Positions 1 through 13,015 are shown, numbered from the stretch's first letter. The stretch: DNA of 64,000 bases from Phlebiopsis flavidoalba (GCA_035772785.1 JAOCPU010000065.1:62001-126000), one strand, 5' to 3'. Notes: generated from the letters alone by a model not told the origin. Program-made: numbers and translations.

Positions 1-3000
1 AGAATGGAAGCACTGGCTGGATCTACTGCCGGAATGCGCCACGTAGCTATCGCTAGTATGTCTTATTTCTCTTGTTTTTCTTTCAGGGTGGTAAATGCTA
101 TATACTGTCGACTATGGTGTTACCAATGAAGGCTGTGCCTGCATGCTCTCGTTGGATATTCAAATGTGTAATTATAATACATTATACTCCGTACATAGGA
201 TAGCCGTCAAATGTCAGTTCCATGCAATACTCGTGAATAACTTATGTGCTGCTGAGTGCCGGTTCTTTCACATCCATACAAGGCTTAATTGTGTCCCGCG
301 CCGCAACTCCGCAGAAAAAGCACGGCATGGAAAGAACACATAGCGAGCGCGCCAGGATGTCATCTTGACGCTGCAGGGAGTGATCTGTCTCCCGCGAAGG
401 TCAGAGACGCAAAGGGGTATCGTCGTAGATGCTAACGCTGCATCTTCTCGGTGCGCTCGGCCGGCCGTATTGGCCTTGATATGCATTGAATGGGCGGGAG
501 CCCTGAAAGAGGTGGCATCATACTTCATCGTGAGAGGAGATCGGTCGCTCCAGCTTACTCACAGTACTATCAGACGGATCGGTAGGTGGTGGCTCGAAAT
601 GTGGGGATTCCGCATGGCTCGCATCAAGATGGATATCTAAACGTGTTGGCACAGTCAATGCGGTAACTCAAAAATACTGCTTCAATGTGCCTTCGATCAG
701 GGTAAGATTGTTGTTCTAGTTGGCCGTGCGCGCAATAGAAAATCATTAATATCCTGTGCAGATATGCTCTCACCATCCGTCACAGCTTCAGCATCCCCGC
801 AGGTCGTGTGATGAGAGGTGTTAATTCGAGGAGCAAAGCATAACTCTATCGCCCCCATTACGTCCTCATTCTTCGAGGTCGTTAGTGTTGGGAAACTGTA
901 CCCACCGCGCGCGGAGTCAAGGTCACCATAGACCTGGTAGTATTAGTGGACGAAAGCGACTCGGAGATTGAAATCATCAGATAAGCTCACTCAATTCGTG
1001 TCCCCGCGCTCGTCCCCGGTCGATGGCTTTGAATGGGACCACATCATCGCAGCACCGCTGCGCCACTGCGCACACGCGCTCGTTGCTTGCACTGCCGGGC
1101 GTCCTGTACTATGCTTCAAGCTTCAAGCCCCGAGGCCGGCGGACGGCCGGCTTTAACCCATGACTCATATGTGACAACATCATTCCTGAATAGAAACATA
1201 CCTAAAACCGCGCTGTGTGTTACACGGTGCGGAATCGGCTTTCTTGTAGTAGACCGTGTCAACGTGAGCCAAGGTCCAGAACCAGTCTTGAACGAGTCCA
1301 AACCTTGAGTGTAGCGCACGGGACACTACCAATTCCCAGAACTGAGCGCGACTCACGATCAGGCAATATAATCCCACCGTGAACGTAATTCTCTGCCTGG
1401 GATGCGCAACCTGCCTGTGATGGATTGGGTGCCTAAATGATTTTGAGGACATAGGATCGTCCGCAGGTGACAGACGCAGAAAGATGTCAATTGGCGATGT
1501 GGCTGGGTGTTCTGTGAAGCTATCTTCGGATCAGACGGATTCGGATATGATATCCTGCTGCCCCCTCTCGAGCGGAGTAAGCTGCCCACCGTTGCGGTTG
1601 ATATGTGTGCATTTTCAAGGTCGCAGAAGTCCTTGGGGTATGGGTCTTTAGATAAACCACATCATGAAGACATGTGTGTTAGATGCGTATCAAGTTACGT
1701 CTGGATTCCATCATGTAATCACAACCGACCCCAAGTATTGTTCTGACACGGGGCACAGTTTTGTGGCACCGGACAAATAAATGAGGACATTTACCAGAGT
1801 TGCGCGTGGTTGATGCGCAGCCCTACTTGCTTTCATTATCACGAGATAAAAATAGATTTTGGTCAGCTTCAGACAGTTCGTTTCAAATTTGTTTCAAATG
1901 ACACTCACCAAGGACATAGTACGTCATTTCCTCAATGACATTGACACGAAGAGCTGGGAGAAATACACTAGATCAGCGTTCGTCCCCACAATTCAAGATG
2001 CAGAGAGAATTGCAACAAAAATATTGAAATAAACGAGGGATATTTAACATCCATTACCGCTTAATTGAAATGGAACCACATCTATTTCCTCGGCTTGGGT
2101 AACCGTTATTTCAGGCCATGTCGATCAAAGCGGTTTAGTCATCTTACTCTTCATGTCCCCGCCCCGGAAAGTTCGCTCAGGAAGTACGGAGTTAGCGGTC
2201 TGCTATTATCACGTACGGCGTGATAAGGTAAGGCATTCTGGTGGCGCACGAACCAGTTTGAGCACTGGTATACCCCCGAGTCGTATCATATGGACACGTA
2301 ACATGCCCCGGACTTCCATCGTAATATCACGATTGACTACGAGCGATGTTCTAACGCGAGGCCGCTCTTGAACGGACTAGTGGGGGTGCCTGTTTGAGAA
2401 GCATATGGTGACAAGAGTTAGTTCAGATAGGCCAAAAAAAACAGATTAAGTTTTCCACATTTTGGTTACGTGTATCACTCACCAAAGACATGTTTCCATC
2501 GTAACAGCAAATTGCGTAGAATACGTGCGTGGCTTTGTGGGGATCGCCACTCTGCGACAACAGACCTTGTTGGACACATCTAACGTATTCGCTCTTTTTG
2601 CCAGGCTGCCAAATCGAAACATGAGTTGATCTCAAATGTCATGACTCAGACTTCGTGTGGGAGCGTGCGTACTATTCAAGTCCAGGAACGAGGCCGAATT
2701 ATATTCAGAGAGCATCGTCGGGCGTTTGAACTTAGCGAAGCCACCGCGAGCGCCGCCACATTGCAACATAAGCGCGCCCCAGCGCGCCAAGTCATGTGTC
2801 CACGAACATAAACTTCGCAGAATCTCGACAAACATGCACGCCCGGTGACCGTGTAAAGACGAGACAGAAAAGAGCATGTGTCCCCAGCACAGGAACTCGG
2901 CCAGCAGATCGCCCCGTACACCCCCTTATCGCAGGCCCCAGGTGGGAATGCGCGATCGACGGCGGCACCAGCGCGTCACTCGACAGATCGCGCGCCCGCT

Positions 3001-3080
3001 GGGTCAAGGGGTTCGAGATTGACCCACCCGCCCAGCGCGCGGAGATGAACGCGAGAGCGTGATGGAGCGCGTCTGGGACG
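1..3080. other. No recognisable gene
   Basis: Only short overlapping open frames are present, and none has the composition, splice pattern or motifs of a protein I know. There is a small direct duplication of the heptamer-like string CTTCAAG near 1110-1125. Nothing else stands out. The region could hold decayed genes too diverged to recognise by eye. Confidence 0.4.
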
Positions 3081-3081
3081 G

Positions 3082-3840
3082 TTTGGTTATCGAATGGGGG
3101 TTGTAATATACGGCGCGCGTTTGAGTTCGAGCACAATGATGGGCTGGGGGCGCGTTGCGCGCGCGAGGCTCGAGGGGGGAGATACGCTGTCAATGAGGCG
3201 ATGCTGACGCGTACGTACGTACGCTGTGTGTGCGAGGATCAGGATGGCGCGCATTTTCTGGAAGTTCGGCAGATGGACAACGGGGATATCGCCCAGCAAT
3301 CGTGGAGACGAGGTCAGGCCAGGTTCCTGAGGCGTTAGCATATGTAAGCCGCCGTTCTGGCGTCCAGTCTCACGATGTGTTCCTGCATATCTTGTCCCAA
3401 GAAGGATTAAGATTCGAACGCGAGTAAATGAATGCAGAGTTTGGCGTCCGGATTTCGACCACAGGTCGCGCGTGCGAGGCGTGTCCTGTCGCGGGTACAA
3501 CGGTGAACTGGGTGTCGCGTTGCGTATGTGAAGCTCGCGACAGATGCGCCATAAAAGCCCGCGATAATAGCACATACACACTTGGGGCTAAAGTGTAACG
3601 TGTTTTCAGGAACTTCAAACGACGGATGAGTATTGGGGATTTGGTTATCGTGTCCGGGCTCAGTGGTTTCTGAATATCTTCTCCGAAGAAGAACTGATGT
3701 TCCAAAAGTGAGTTAATGAATCTAGAGTTTAATGTCTGGATTTCTGGCAATAGCTCGTGCGCGTGTGGCGGGTTCCGGCGCGGGTACCAAGATGAGCCGG
3801 GTGTTCGCATTGGGCGTGCGAGGCTCGGGGAGGATGCGTT
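3082..3840. repeat. Three-copy imperfect tandem repeat (unit about 290 bp)
   Basis: Two clear copies lie at about 3372-3545 and 3661-3835, offset by about 289 bp. Both share, in order, CATATCTT/AATATCTT followed by an AGAAG block, TTAATGAAT-like and AGAGTTT blocks, GTCTGGATTTC-like, CGGGTAC, and a GCGTGCGAGGCTCG-like block. A partial third copy at about 3082-3192 starts with TTGGTTATCG and ends with the same GAGGCTCG block. On the minus strand, long open frames run through all copies and give similar peptides (GGTACC-encoded segment, then a conserved EIxTxNSxFI-like segment). A decayed tandemly duplicated exon is therefore possible. I do not recognise the protein. Confidence 0.6.
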
Positions 3841-6800
3841 ACGTATTCTCTGGGAAGTGAAGGTCTCGCCCCTGTCTTGTAGATAGAAAAGGTCCGCGAG
3901 GCACAGGTAGATGTAAGCTATCGTTTTCGTGCCCAGCATTGGTTGATTTCCGGTTATTGTATCTGAATTAAGAATGTCATCAAAGGGAGACGCAAAACGC
4001 TTTCACCTATTTTTCAGCAGTTCTCACCTCATCGACTATAAGCTTCGGCGGCCGCGGGATCTGACAGGCAATAACTTCAGGGTTTCATCTCGGGACTTCA
4101 GGCCAGCCTGCACAGGCGTTTTTTTTTGAGGAGTTCTGATTCATAACACTATAAGGTGCCGAGCAGTGGCGTGTGCACAGGCTGCATTACCTCGAAGGAT
4201 TACACCTGAGCTTGGCCCCAAAATCGTCCAATTGGGGCCTCCGCGGTTAGCGGTTAGCTCAATTTCTCCGTGAGGGAACCCGGCCTAGGAATTTGGCCTC
4301 AATGTCTGTAACCAGCATCGACATTATATTGATCTAAAAATTTAGGCCAAAACCTACCAACATATTCTGTCTTCTCGCCATTTGATTTGGAGCTAACGGT
4401 CGACTGAGTCAGCCGACAGGTTTCTTCTTGGTGGGTATGTGTCACTGTTTCAACGCACACATCTAGTGGCACTGGACACATCTTGCGCGTTTGCGTTCTG
4501 CCCTCGTTTAGGGTTCGCAGGAGAGTCATGTAAGTCTCTACTAGGTAGACACCACAGCGCCGATGAGTCATTCGTCCTTTCAGGAGTCGTGGGACTTTGT
4601 ATAGCAGCCCTCGATCTTGCGTTCGACCACCTATTTGTGTAGCGCCGACGATAGTGATCATGTTTTTAGGGACCGTGGGATTCTGAAGGGCATTCCTCAA
4701 TCCTGCGTCCGCCCTTCTTTCACCACTCCTTTCGCATATTCGAAGGCCCAGCTACTAGTTGCAGTGACGGCCTAGTACGGACGACCTGTGACATATCAGC
4801 CCAAATTATGCCAGGTAATCCGAGCGCGACTTCCAGGAGTTTCGAGTCTGAGGCCGGCAGTTGGTACTACTAGCCAAATCGTCAACCGAGTACTTGTCAG
4901 CTAAACTCTAAGATGACCACGGCAACTGCAATCACACCTGACTTGGTCGCCACCCGCACCAGCCGGGCTCTAACCTTAACACGGTCAAGCTGGAACTCCA
5001 GCTCAGAGCGAGGCGCTTTGATCTGCGTCGGCATCACCAAAAGCGTGGGAATATCTCGGGGGTCTCGGGCAGAGGATGTTGTAGCGATACAGGCGATCCT
5101 GGTCTTGCCGGCGGAAGTGGCCATCACGGCGACTGCGAAGCACTCGTAGAGAAGCTAGAAACAATTCAGTATATAAGATACAAGGCGGTGTGGAATTGGA
5201 GAGGCATCATCGCGCGCACCTTGCCCGAGCGAGACCGCCGTGCGCGTGTAGGTTTTTGTGCGCCAGGATCCGGGCAGTCGACCGGCGGGTGCGGTCGGCG
5301 AGTTACGAGAGCGCAGGCCGACAAGGGGACGGCCCTACCCACGTAGCTCAGAGTTGCGGCTTGGGTAAGCGGTCGATCGATGGCCCGTGTTCTGCGGGTG
5401 TGTCTGTGGTCAAATGCCAATCTCACGGTGTTCATAAAGGACATACATAGTGCCGCAGTTTACGACGCTGAAATTAAGCGAAGGAAGGTTGAGCGGGGGG
5501 AATCTGCGAGCCGCGATGCGTAGCAAAACCCTGCAAGAAAATTAAAACGGGGTGAGAATCCCGAAACGCGCCCCGCGAGTTGCCACTTACTACAAATAAT
5601 ACCAGGGTCGGCCTAACGGCTGTGCAGCCATCTTTAATGGCCCGTGAGCAAATCCTTGGGCGATTGCATAGCAAGGAGAACAAGCTCACCTAGCCGCCGA
5701 GTAGCGAACAAGGAAGGGAGCTCTAAAGTGGCGTCACGGGCGGTTTACGTGAGTGCCTGCCCCTCTGAGACACAAGTCCTCGGAGGGCCCGCGCCTTCTC
5801 CCACCGCAGGCGCAGCGCGTGACCGCGCTGAACGGCAGGAGAAGGGTGGGGCATGTGCAGTCGGGCAGTATGGATGCACTGCCCTGAGCCGCATATGAGC
5901 GAGTTCTATCGCTGGCGGAGGTCGGGACATGTCCCGATCGGCGCTCGGCGCGGCCGGCCCTGTCCACAGCATCAACGCTGAAGAGCAAGGTTTGAGACAC
6001 CTGGCGTACCCGCGGCTCGAGCGTGGGTGTGCGCGGTTGCGCTGCGCCGCTCGCTCGCCATAAGCCGCTATTCATGGCTGGACGCTTCCAAAAACGAGGA
6101 CAATAGGGTGCACCAGCTGGCCCTGGCAACGATCTGCCGCGCGAGAATGCACTTGCGAGCAGGAGGACGAGGAATGACTGGCCATTGTCTGCTGCCCGAT
6201 CGGGAGAGGCGAACACGCCCCGTGCGGGCGGCGGCCGTGGTGGGGCGGCAGGAGGATAAGGAAGCGGGGGGGGGGTGGATGCCGTGTGACCATATACAGC
6301 CGTCGCTGGAGTGGCACCGCTTGCGCACCGTTTGTGGATGCTGCGCGCCACATCCTAGTTAGTGCCGCACAGGACAGCGCATTGCGAGTGAAAAAGGCAA
6401 ACGCCACCAGGCGGTGTGGGGGCTTGGGAGGTGGTCCCGAGGGTCGCCACCCTGGGCCCGCACACAGCAGCAGGTCGCCAGTGAATCACATGAGGAGGCG
6501 ATATACGAGTGATGGACGCGATTGGGCCGTGGGACATTTAAGGGTTGCCTCACAATTGTCCGAAACGGTTGTGATAATTGGCAATGGAGGCCTGGCGGGG
6601 TGGGAGCGACGACGACCGTTCGAGGGCAAGCCGTGGGCGGTGCCCCCAGGCACGGCACCCCCGATTGCTTCCGCAGGCTGCTGCGTATCCCGGCGCCCAC
6701 GACGCTCACACCCAGCTGCGCACCTCCCACCTTGGCACACCAGTCGTGGCGCGTCTGCCCGGGCACGCTCGCCGCCCGGCCCCCCGCCGCCAGTCGTCCG

Positions 6801-7637
6801 CGCGCTCCCCGGCACCGGGCGGCTTGTCTGACGGGTGCCTGATGTGGCGCAAGTCACGCGTGAGAATGTGCCGCTTTAGGGCAGGCACTAGGCGCGCGTC
6901 CCTGCGACACGCTGCGTCGCCGTGCCCGCTGCGGCCGCCCGCCGGCGACGCTTTCGACGAGCGGGTTGCCCGGCGCGGAGCGGGCGGCGAGAACAGTGCT
7001 GGGCTGGGCGCAGCTCGGCGCAGATCGCAACGGGAAGGGGCCCGGCGGGGGCGATAAGATATGGCAACGTCGGGGGAGCCGGCGGGGTTTGAACCGGGCG
7101 GCACATGCCGTGGCAGCGCCGCCATGCCCAATTTTATAAGACGATCGGGATGGGACTCGTCGCTGTTCTTGCCTCCTTTCCTCTTCGAGTCGTTTTCTCC
7201 CCTTTTCTGGCAGGGGCCCCGCTCCTCCCATTCTAGTCCACACCACCGACCACCGGCTCACTGCCACTCACACCGCCCTCGACGCCTTCCACAGCGTCCT
7301 CAATACCCCTCTCGTCTTCAACAACACCCTCGCCGTCGCCCGTATCGACGCGCAACGTCCCGACTCGCCCGCTGCCCATCGCGCGTGGACTCGATTGGTA
7401 AGCCCGCCCGCCCCACGTCCTCGCCACGCGACGAACGAGCCCTGACCACACTCGCCGACGTGTAGAACGACTGCTCCTAGCCTCGACAACGCCCTCGACG
7501 GCCGTCAGCTCCGCAGTCTCGCCTCCAGCCCATAAACGCTTATAGCACCGCCCGCGTTCCCAGTCACCGGAGCGTTCCCGACTCTCTCGACTCCCTCTGC
7601 ATCCCACACCACGTCCGAGTTCAACAGAAAACGAACC
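3841..7637. other. Gene-poor, GC-rich approach to the MADS-box gene
   Basis: I see no convincing gene. From about 5200 to 7100 the sequence is GC- and CpG-rich, so all six frames stay open by chance and give Pro/Arg/Ala-rich ORFs on both strands at once, which argues against coding. A TTTATAAG element near 7132-7139 and a pyrimidine-rich tract at 7170-7210 are compatible with a promoter and transcript leader for the gene starting at 7638, but this is only suggestive. Confidence 0.35.
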
Positions 7638-8736
7638 ATGCCTGACTCGACTGCTGCAAACAAGCGTCAGCGACTCGACCCCATTGACCCCGCCGCGCCG
7701 CTTCCCGAGGATGGGTTCATCCAAGACCGCGAAAACGCGGTAGAGAGTGGCGGCGAGGACGATGATGATGAAGACAAGCCCAAGGACAAGAAGGCAGGAA
7801 GGCGCAAGATCAAAATCGAGTTCATCCAAGACAAGAGCAGACGTCACATCACGTTCTCGAAGCGAAAAGCCGGTATAATGAAGAAGGCGCGTCCCGCCGT
7901 GTCTGCGCGTGCGCTTGTAACCATGCTGACATGTACACACAGGCATACGAGCTCTCCACGCTCACCGGCACGCAGGTGCTCCTGCTCGTCGTCTCCGAGA
8001 CGGGCCTCGTCTACACCTTCACCACCGCGAAGCTCCAGCCCCTCGTCACCCAGCCTGAGGGCAAGAACCTCATCCAGGCGTGTCTGAACGCGCCCCACGG
8101 GCAGCTCCCGTCCAGCATGCCTGTCGGCACCCCTCTCGGGCGCTCGTCGGGCCCCATGGCCACCCCACACTCCCCCTCGACGCCCTCCGCGCCGCCAAAC
8201 GTGCCCGGCGGGTCTCTCCATCGGCAGCAAGGACGAAGAGGCCAACGAGCACGAGGGCGACGCCCCCGCCGAGGCCCCGACGCCGACCGCGGCAACCGCA
8301 AGCGCCGCCGCGCGTCCTCGACGACCAACGCGCCCAACACCCGGGGCGCCGCGCATACCGCCCGCCGCCGCGCCGACCGCCGCCCCCCGCCGCGGCGAGC
8401 GCCACCCGCGAGCAACGCCCCCGCCGCAACAGCAGCCCGCGCCGCCCGCGCCGACGGACGTCCCCGCACGCGCGGCAGACGAATGCCGCTGCCGCTGCCC
8501 GGCCACCGGGGCTCCCGCCGCCCCCAGGACAGATGCGCCGCAGTCGCCGACGTACTACCAGGCGGGCGACCCGAGCCTGTACCAGGGCTACGCGGGGCAG
8601 CCGCCCGCGGCGCCGCAGGGCGCGCCGTACTATGTGCCGCAGGGCGCGCCGACGGGCCACGAGCAAGCCGCAGGCGGGCATGCCGTGGGGCCCGGCGCCC
8701 GGCGTGCAGCAGAACAACCACTACAACCGCCGGTAA
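7638..8736 (+). CDS. MADS-box transcription factor, Mcm1/SRF type (frame-shifted)
   Basis: This is a DNA-binding transcription factor of the SRF/Mcm1 class, which binds CArG-like boxes as a dimer and recruits co-regulators. Exon 1 (7638-7886) encodes an acidic stretch (GGEDDDDEDK) followed by the first half of the MADS domain (KIKIEFIQDKSRRHITFSKR, then GIMKK). Exon 2 (from 7943) completes it with AYELSTLTGTQVLLLVVSET and GLVYTFTTAKLQPLVT, all typical of fungal Mcm1 orthologues. The remainder is a Pro/Gln/Ala-rich tail rich in YYQ, YQGY and PQGAP motifs, ending VQQNNHYNRR. Two single-G insertions, at 8209-8212 and 8676-8678, each restore the expected frame if one G is removed. The intron at 7887-7942 has a GC rather than GT donor. 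The start follows a clean upstream region and matches family length; identification is firm, but the exact tail is uncertain. Confidence 0.93.
7887..7942 (+). other. GC-AG intron inside the MADS domain
   Basis: The conserved protein junction GIMKK/AYELS fixes the boundaries: the exon ends ...AAGAAG, the intron starts GCGCGT and ends ACACAG, and the next exon starts GCATAC. No GT donor gives the conserved residues. GC-AG introns form a small minority class in fungi. Length is 56 nt, normal for basidiomycetes. Confidence 0.8.
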
Positions 8737-9979
8737 ACGCGCCGCGCGGCGAGTGTGTGTGTGCGAGTGTGTCTGTTTCGTTGCTGTTTCGCTGCTGCTG
8801 CTGCTGCTGCCCGGCCCCCCATAAACGTTGTCCCGCGCCGCCGTCATACCACCTTCTTGGCTCCCCTTTCGTAGTGCTGCATACCTGGTTATTTTCCCTC
8901 TCTCTCTTCCCCTTGCCGAACGGTCCTCCGGATGACGCAGGCTCCTGCGCCCGTGCTGCGGTGGGCGGAGGGCGCGCCTCGTCTGGCTCGATTTTTTTTT
9001 TCCTTCTCTGTCTCTCTTATTCGTAGTCTTTGTTACTTTGCCCCAAAGTGTATCACTCAGAAGCAGCTCACGACGCGTCATGACTTCCTCGGTTGCTCTC
9101 TTGTATCAGTATCGGGCAGTATCCCCCCAAATACCAAGGCTTATCGCTTTCCCGTTCTTGTCCGGGCTACGAGCCCGTGATGAGGAAGTTTATGGGCAAG
9201 GCAAGGTATGGACGTTCATGCGTGTGCCAGCGCGCGGAAGACGAGGTCGCGTCTTGCGTGCGGCAGGTAAGACGTGCTTCGCGTGCCTCGGACTCGCGCG
9301 AGGACGTGTAAGTCATGATGCCAACTGGGCTCGCTCGACTGATTCTTTTCTTTAGTGACACGCAGCAAGCTTTTCCATACGTAGCCAAGACGTTTTTTTC
9401 GGCGCATCATGACGACTCTGCAAAGTGATAGACTACCCGAAAACTCGGCAGTGGGTTAGAAGAACACTTTTCACGACGTGGGCGACGTGGGCGAGGAGAT
9501 TGTAAAGAGCAGCTTTGACGTCTGCTCGCTTTGACAGTCCCAGTCGTTGTTCTCCCTACAACATATTCCTTTTATAGAGGGCTCGAAGACAAGGCGTGAT
9601 TCAAAGCGGTGGTTAGCACGATCGACTAAGCGCCGCTTCGATTGGCGTCCGCGCCGATCGAGCGTCGCGATCGTTACAAGCAGCCTCAAGCAGCGGATGC
9701 TTTTTGCGGAAACTCTTGAGCGAATCCCGCTACTCATCACTCCGCGACTCGCTGACGGACCGTGGCTGAGTAGTCATTCCAAACCGTCGAAGGCAGAGCG
9801 CGGACAACGGACAATGCTGAACGCTCAGTCGCTCAGGCCCCAGGCCTTCAGGCCTCCGGGCCCAGGCGCCCGTCGCTCCGGTTGGGCAATGAGGCGCCCA
9901 CGTGACGAGGCGGTACAACTTAAATCTGAGGCTGTTCAAACTCTCGAGTTATCTTATTAGGATTTGAAAAATGTCGACC
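8737..9979. other. 3' flank of the MADS-box gene; no gene seen
   Basis: The segment holds the likely 3' UTR of the upstream gene with a CTG run (8791-8812), pyrimidine-rich stretches and poly-T near 8992-9001. Open frames overlap on both strands without recognisable motifs. Confidence 0.35.
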
Positions 9980-10369
9980 TGAGCCTTCGACTATCCAAGT
10001 CCATCTCCCAGCAAGCCATCTGACCCCGTGATGTTTATGCTACTCACTTCCAACATTGAACACTCTGTATCCAAGCATGATCCGTCCCGTTTGGAAGCGT
10101 CAACCTGGCATACAGTCGCTATACTTGACGCAGACGGCACGTACAGTTTGCTCGTCTCTATCAGCTACTAGTCGCACGCTGCGACTGGCGTACCCTCGCG
10201 ACGAGGAATCGAAGTACTTATGGAAAGGACTATGAGAGGAAGGCTAGAAGGCGGAGGACGCCACGCAAAAGGACATCCGACGGTAGCGGTTGTCAAGGAG
10301 TGGTTAAAGCTACACACACCAGGCTACAGCATCCTCGTTCTTCCTCGCAAGGATCGAATCATGGGATCT

Positions 10370-12205
10370 CCATGCAGAGTTGGAAGGGATTGCTCGACCA
10401 CTGAAAAGACTCATTGTTTATTTTGCGGGAAAGGAAAAAGTCGAGAGTCTATATGGCTCATTTTGTCAATTTGCGAAGAACTACTCTCGGCCATTCAGGA
10501 TGCGCGATTTCGGACTCTCGATATTCTACTTCCAAGGCTATATACTCCTCCCACTGCCGACCAACAAAATCTTCCACAAGAAATATTAACCCGCATTTCG
10601 CACTGCACATTCTAGATGTCAAGAGCTGTGTCCAGATCCGAGCACCGCAGACCTTTTTTATATGTTATTTCGCTGCACTAGTATCTAACGTGATGACACA
10701 CAGATGCTCGCTAATTCCTCCGAATCATCTGCTCTTCACAAGCGTGTCGGGTTGCTATCTGCTGCCATCGAGGACCTCCATATCTCCCCAGCTGTGGCTC
10801 CGACAGAACTATCCTCCTTACTTGGAGTCTTGTCCTCCGTCAAACATCTCTTTCTCAGCAGTCAGATGACCCGACATGGGCTGACCCAATGGTCGAGACC
10901 GCGTCTTGTCTCGACATGCAAACCTTGTGCATCTGACCTTGACACACTCCCAAACCATTCCTCGGAGACATCTCACCCAGATTCCTCAAATTAACATGGC
11001 GATTCTTCGCTTCGCTCTGAAAATTCCTTCGCTGCGCACACTACATCTATGCACTCCTGATCAGGAGCAGCCGGCTCCTCAGAGCTCAAATCCAGGATGG
11101 GTCAGACAAAACATTCACAGAGAGCAGCGGCGACCGCTCGGATCTCCCGATATTGCCTTCGCAAACGCGCCTCAAATTCGCTGCTCCGTCGTCTTTCCGT
11201 CCATTTATGGCGAAATATCGGTATCTCTCCTTGCCCCGCCGCTCACTGGCTACACGTATCGCGCTAACACCTGGCTGGGCACCATGCTGCCGATGGCGAC
11301 AGCAATATCTGAACAGCTAATTGCCTCTCAACGGAGTCGTGATTTCATGAAGCCTTATGGCATAAGACCAGAGTCTTGTTTCGTGTGGTAACGGTAGTTT
11401 CCGCCTACTACTTACAACTTGAAGCTGAGATTGAGCTGAACTTCGAACACGCCAGATGTTGCGCCTCGCGGCTGTACGGATCATCGCAGGCGACTGGACT
11501 GTTCATGCGCAACTGACTTCAGTCTCGCAGGCTACTAGTGAACATCCACAACATTGTAAACATTGAACCATACATTGTGCAATATTCTTCGCGATGTGCG
11601 CCCCACCCTTGATCCAGTCAGTCACACTGCCGCGAAACACACCACACGGAGAACCTGCAGAAGCATTAAGAATGACTCTAGTCTACTAGCGCGGGTGCGG
11701 GTCGATGTATCACGCCTGTACGTGACGAAAATTCTCCGCTGGGGGAATGGTAGATGGCCCAAGTCTCTTATCGGCCAATCCCTTGGCTTATCTACATTTG
11801 GATTTCCATCATCCCGCTAACACCTATGCGCCACTCGCGAATCCCAAACTGTTGTTAGACCCGCGAGGCCACCGCCACTCAACCCATGCGAACAAGAACT
11901 GCTCACGAAGATAGAAATGCCACCTACGCTGGTGTGGTCGTTCGTTTTCAACTGTCAAGCTAGTATTTGCACTCGCCGCGCTAACTAGAGAGAGATTGGG
12001 CAAGTACAAACATGTGGACATGAGTTGCGCATTTAAGACCATATCTGATCTACCTGCTGTTTTATGCCAGTTGGCGCTGCCTCTCCTATCATTCCCACGG
12101 AAGTCAGAATTGGGGAAGCGTTCGGGATTCGATTTGAAGATCTCGTACCTTACGACCCTTCGATGATGGTCATAATATACCGGTATCATGGACAAACCAA
12201 AGGTT
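10370..12205 (+). pseudogene. Decayed F-box/LRR-like gene, duplication copy 1
   Basis: The reading frame is broken many times, but leucine-rich segments survive: LLSAIQDARFRTLDILLPRL (10475), then GLLSAAIEDLHISPAVAP (10747), SLLGVLSSVKHLFLS (10820), NLVHLTLTHSQTIPRRHLTQ (10920), LRFALKIPSLRTLHL (11004) and a C-terminal FGIRFEDLVPYD-like segment (12116). This order of leucine-rich strands is typical of fungal F-box/LRR proteins, but I cannot see an F-box itself. The same segments recur in copy 2, which shows they were once coding. It is called a pseudogene because interruptions go beyond single-base indels. The exact family is uncertain. Confidence 0.45.
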
Positions 12206-12714
12206 AAGTTCTGCGTGGGGATCAGTTTGTTGTGCTAAGAAAGGCGTGCATAACACGATATTAGAAACCCGACCCTCGTCGTTCCTCGTCAATCAATTAC
12301 TTTGTGAAAGCGACACTCGAACACGAAGGAGCCGAGTCTGCTCTGAGTTCCAGCATCCGGCAATCAGCGTTGCACAAGCGCTTCCTTGGAATTCCACTTG
12401 AGAGCGCAAGATAACAGCTATGCCACACTCGGCCCACTCCGCGCAGTGCACACGGATAAAATCGCATCGGAAAATTACATATAGCAAAGCAAGAAACAAG
12501 CCTGAATGCACGGGAATAAGCAAACCAAGCAGCCAGCCGAATGTTACAGAATGCCTCATGGACCGCCCGCTTTTCCAGACTCCGCAAAACATCTGAACAG
12601 TACGACTCCATACGCTCCTACGGCTCAAGCGACCCAAATTCGCTGCTTCCCCACCTCTGACTCCGCAGAGCGGTACCAGAAGGTGAAGCAACTACGCTCA
12701 GCCGGACCCAATTT

Positions 12715-13015
12715 TAACTAATCGTAGAATCACCAAGGACGCTCGACGCGCGGGGCACTCGGACGGTGGCGGAAATGCCGTGGCAAGCCCAGCGCACCGG
12801 TCGACAGACTCCGCTGTCGCGGTGCTTCGCCCCCAAGCGCGCACAGAGCTCCTCGAACTCAATGGCGTTTCCGGCGGCGCACCACAAGCCCGCGCATATA
12901 CTGCTCTCGCGAGCTTGTACGATATCCTCCATACGTCGGCACAAACAATCCTATCCGGCGTTTTTCATGTCTCGCGAGCCTCAACGGAGGACGTAACAGC
13001 TGGGCTCGTATAAAA
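12715..13015 (+). pseudogene. Fragment of an unidentified neighbour gene, duplication copy 1
   Basis: A plus-strand frame gives LRPQARTELLELNGVSGG followed by RAYTALASLYDILHTSAQTI and a short serine-rich end. The matching place in copy 2 (16970-17070) gives LRPSLATELL and, after a frame change, an AxFRAARVRARVD-like segment. Conservation of the TELLEL core in both copies suggests a real coding segment duplicated with the F-box-like gene. I do not recognise the family; minus-strand reading cannot be excluded. Confidence 0.3.

Noticed and set aside
2792..3193. 133-codon minus-strand frame and overlapping plus-strand frame
   Set aside because: No motif, both strands open in the same GC-rich patch; cannot be separated from chance.
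4225..4275. GCGGTTAGCTCAATT string resembling a tRNA D-arm
   Set aside because: No matching acceptor stem, anticodon arm or T-loop follows at tRNA spacing.
4299..4700. 133-codon minus-strand frame
   Set aside because: No recognisable domain, no splice sites supporting a gene, and no paralogue in the window.
5734..7131. Several 110-205-codon open frames on both strands
   Set aside because: High GC removes stop codons from all frames; the frames overlap each other, have low-complexity Pro/Arg/Ala content and no motif.
8011..9081. 356-codon minus-strand open frame
   Set aside because: It is antisense to the MADS-box gene, in a very GC-rich tail where all frames are open. Its Arg/Ala/Gly composition is a shadow of the Pro/Ala-rich tail.
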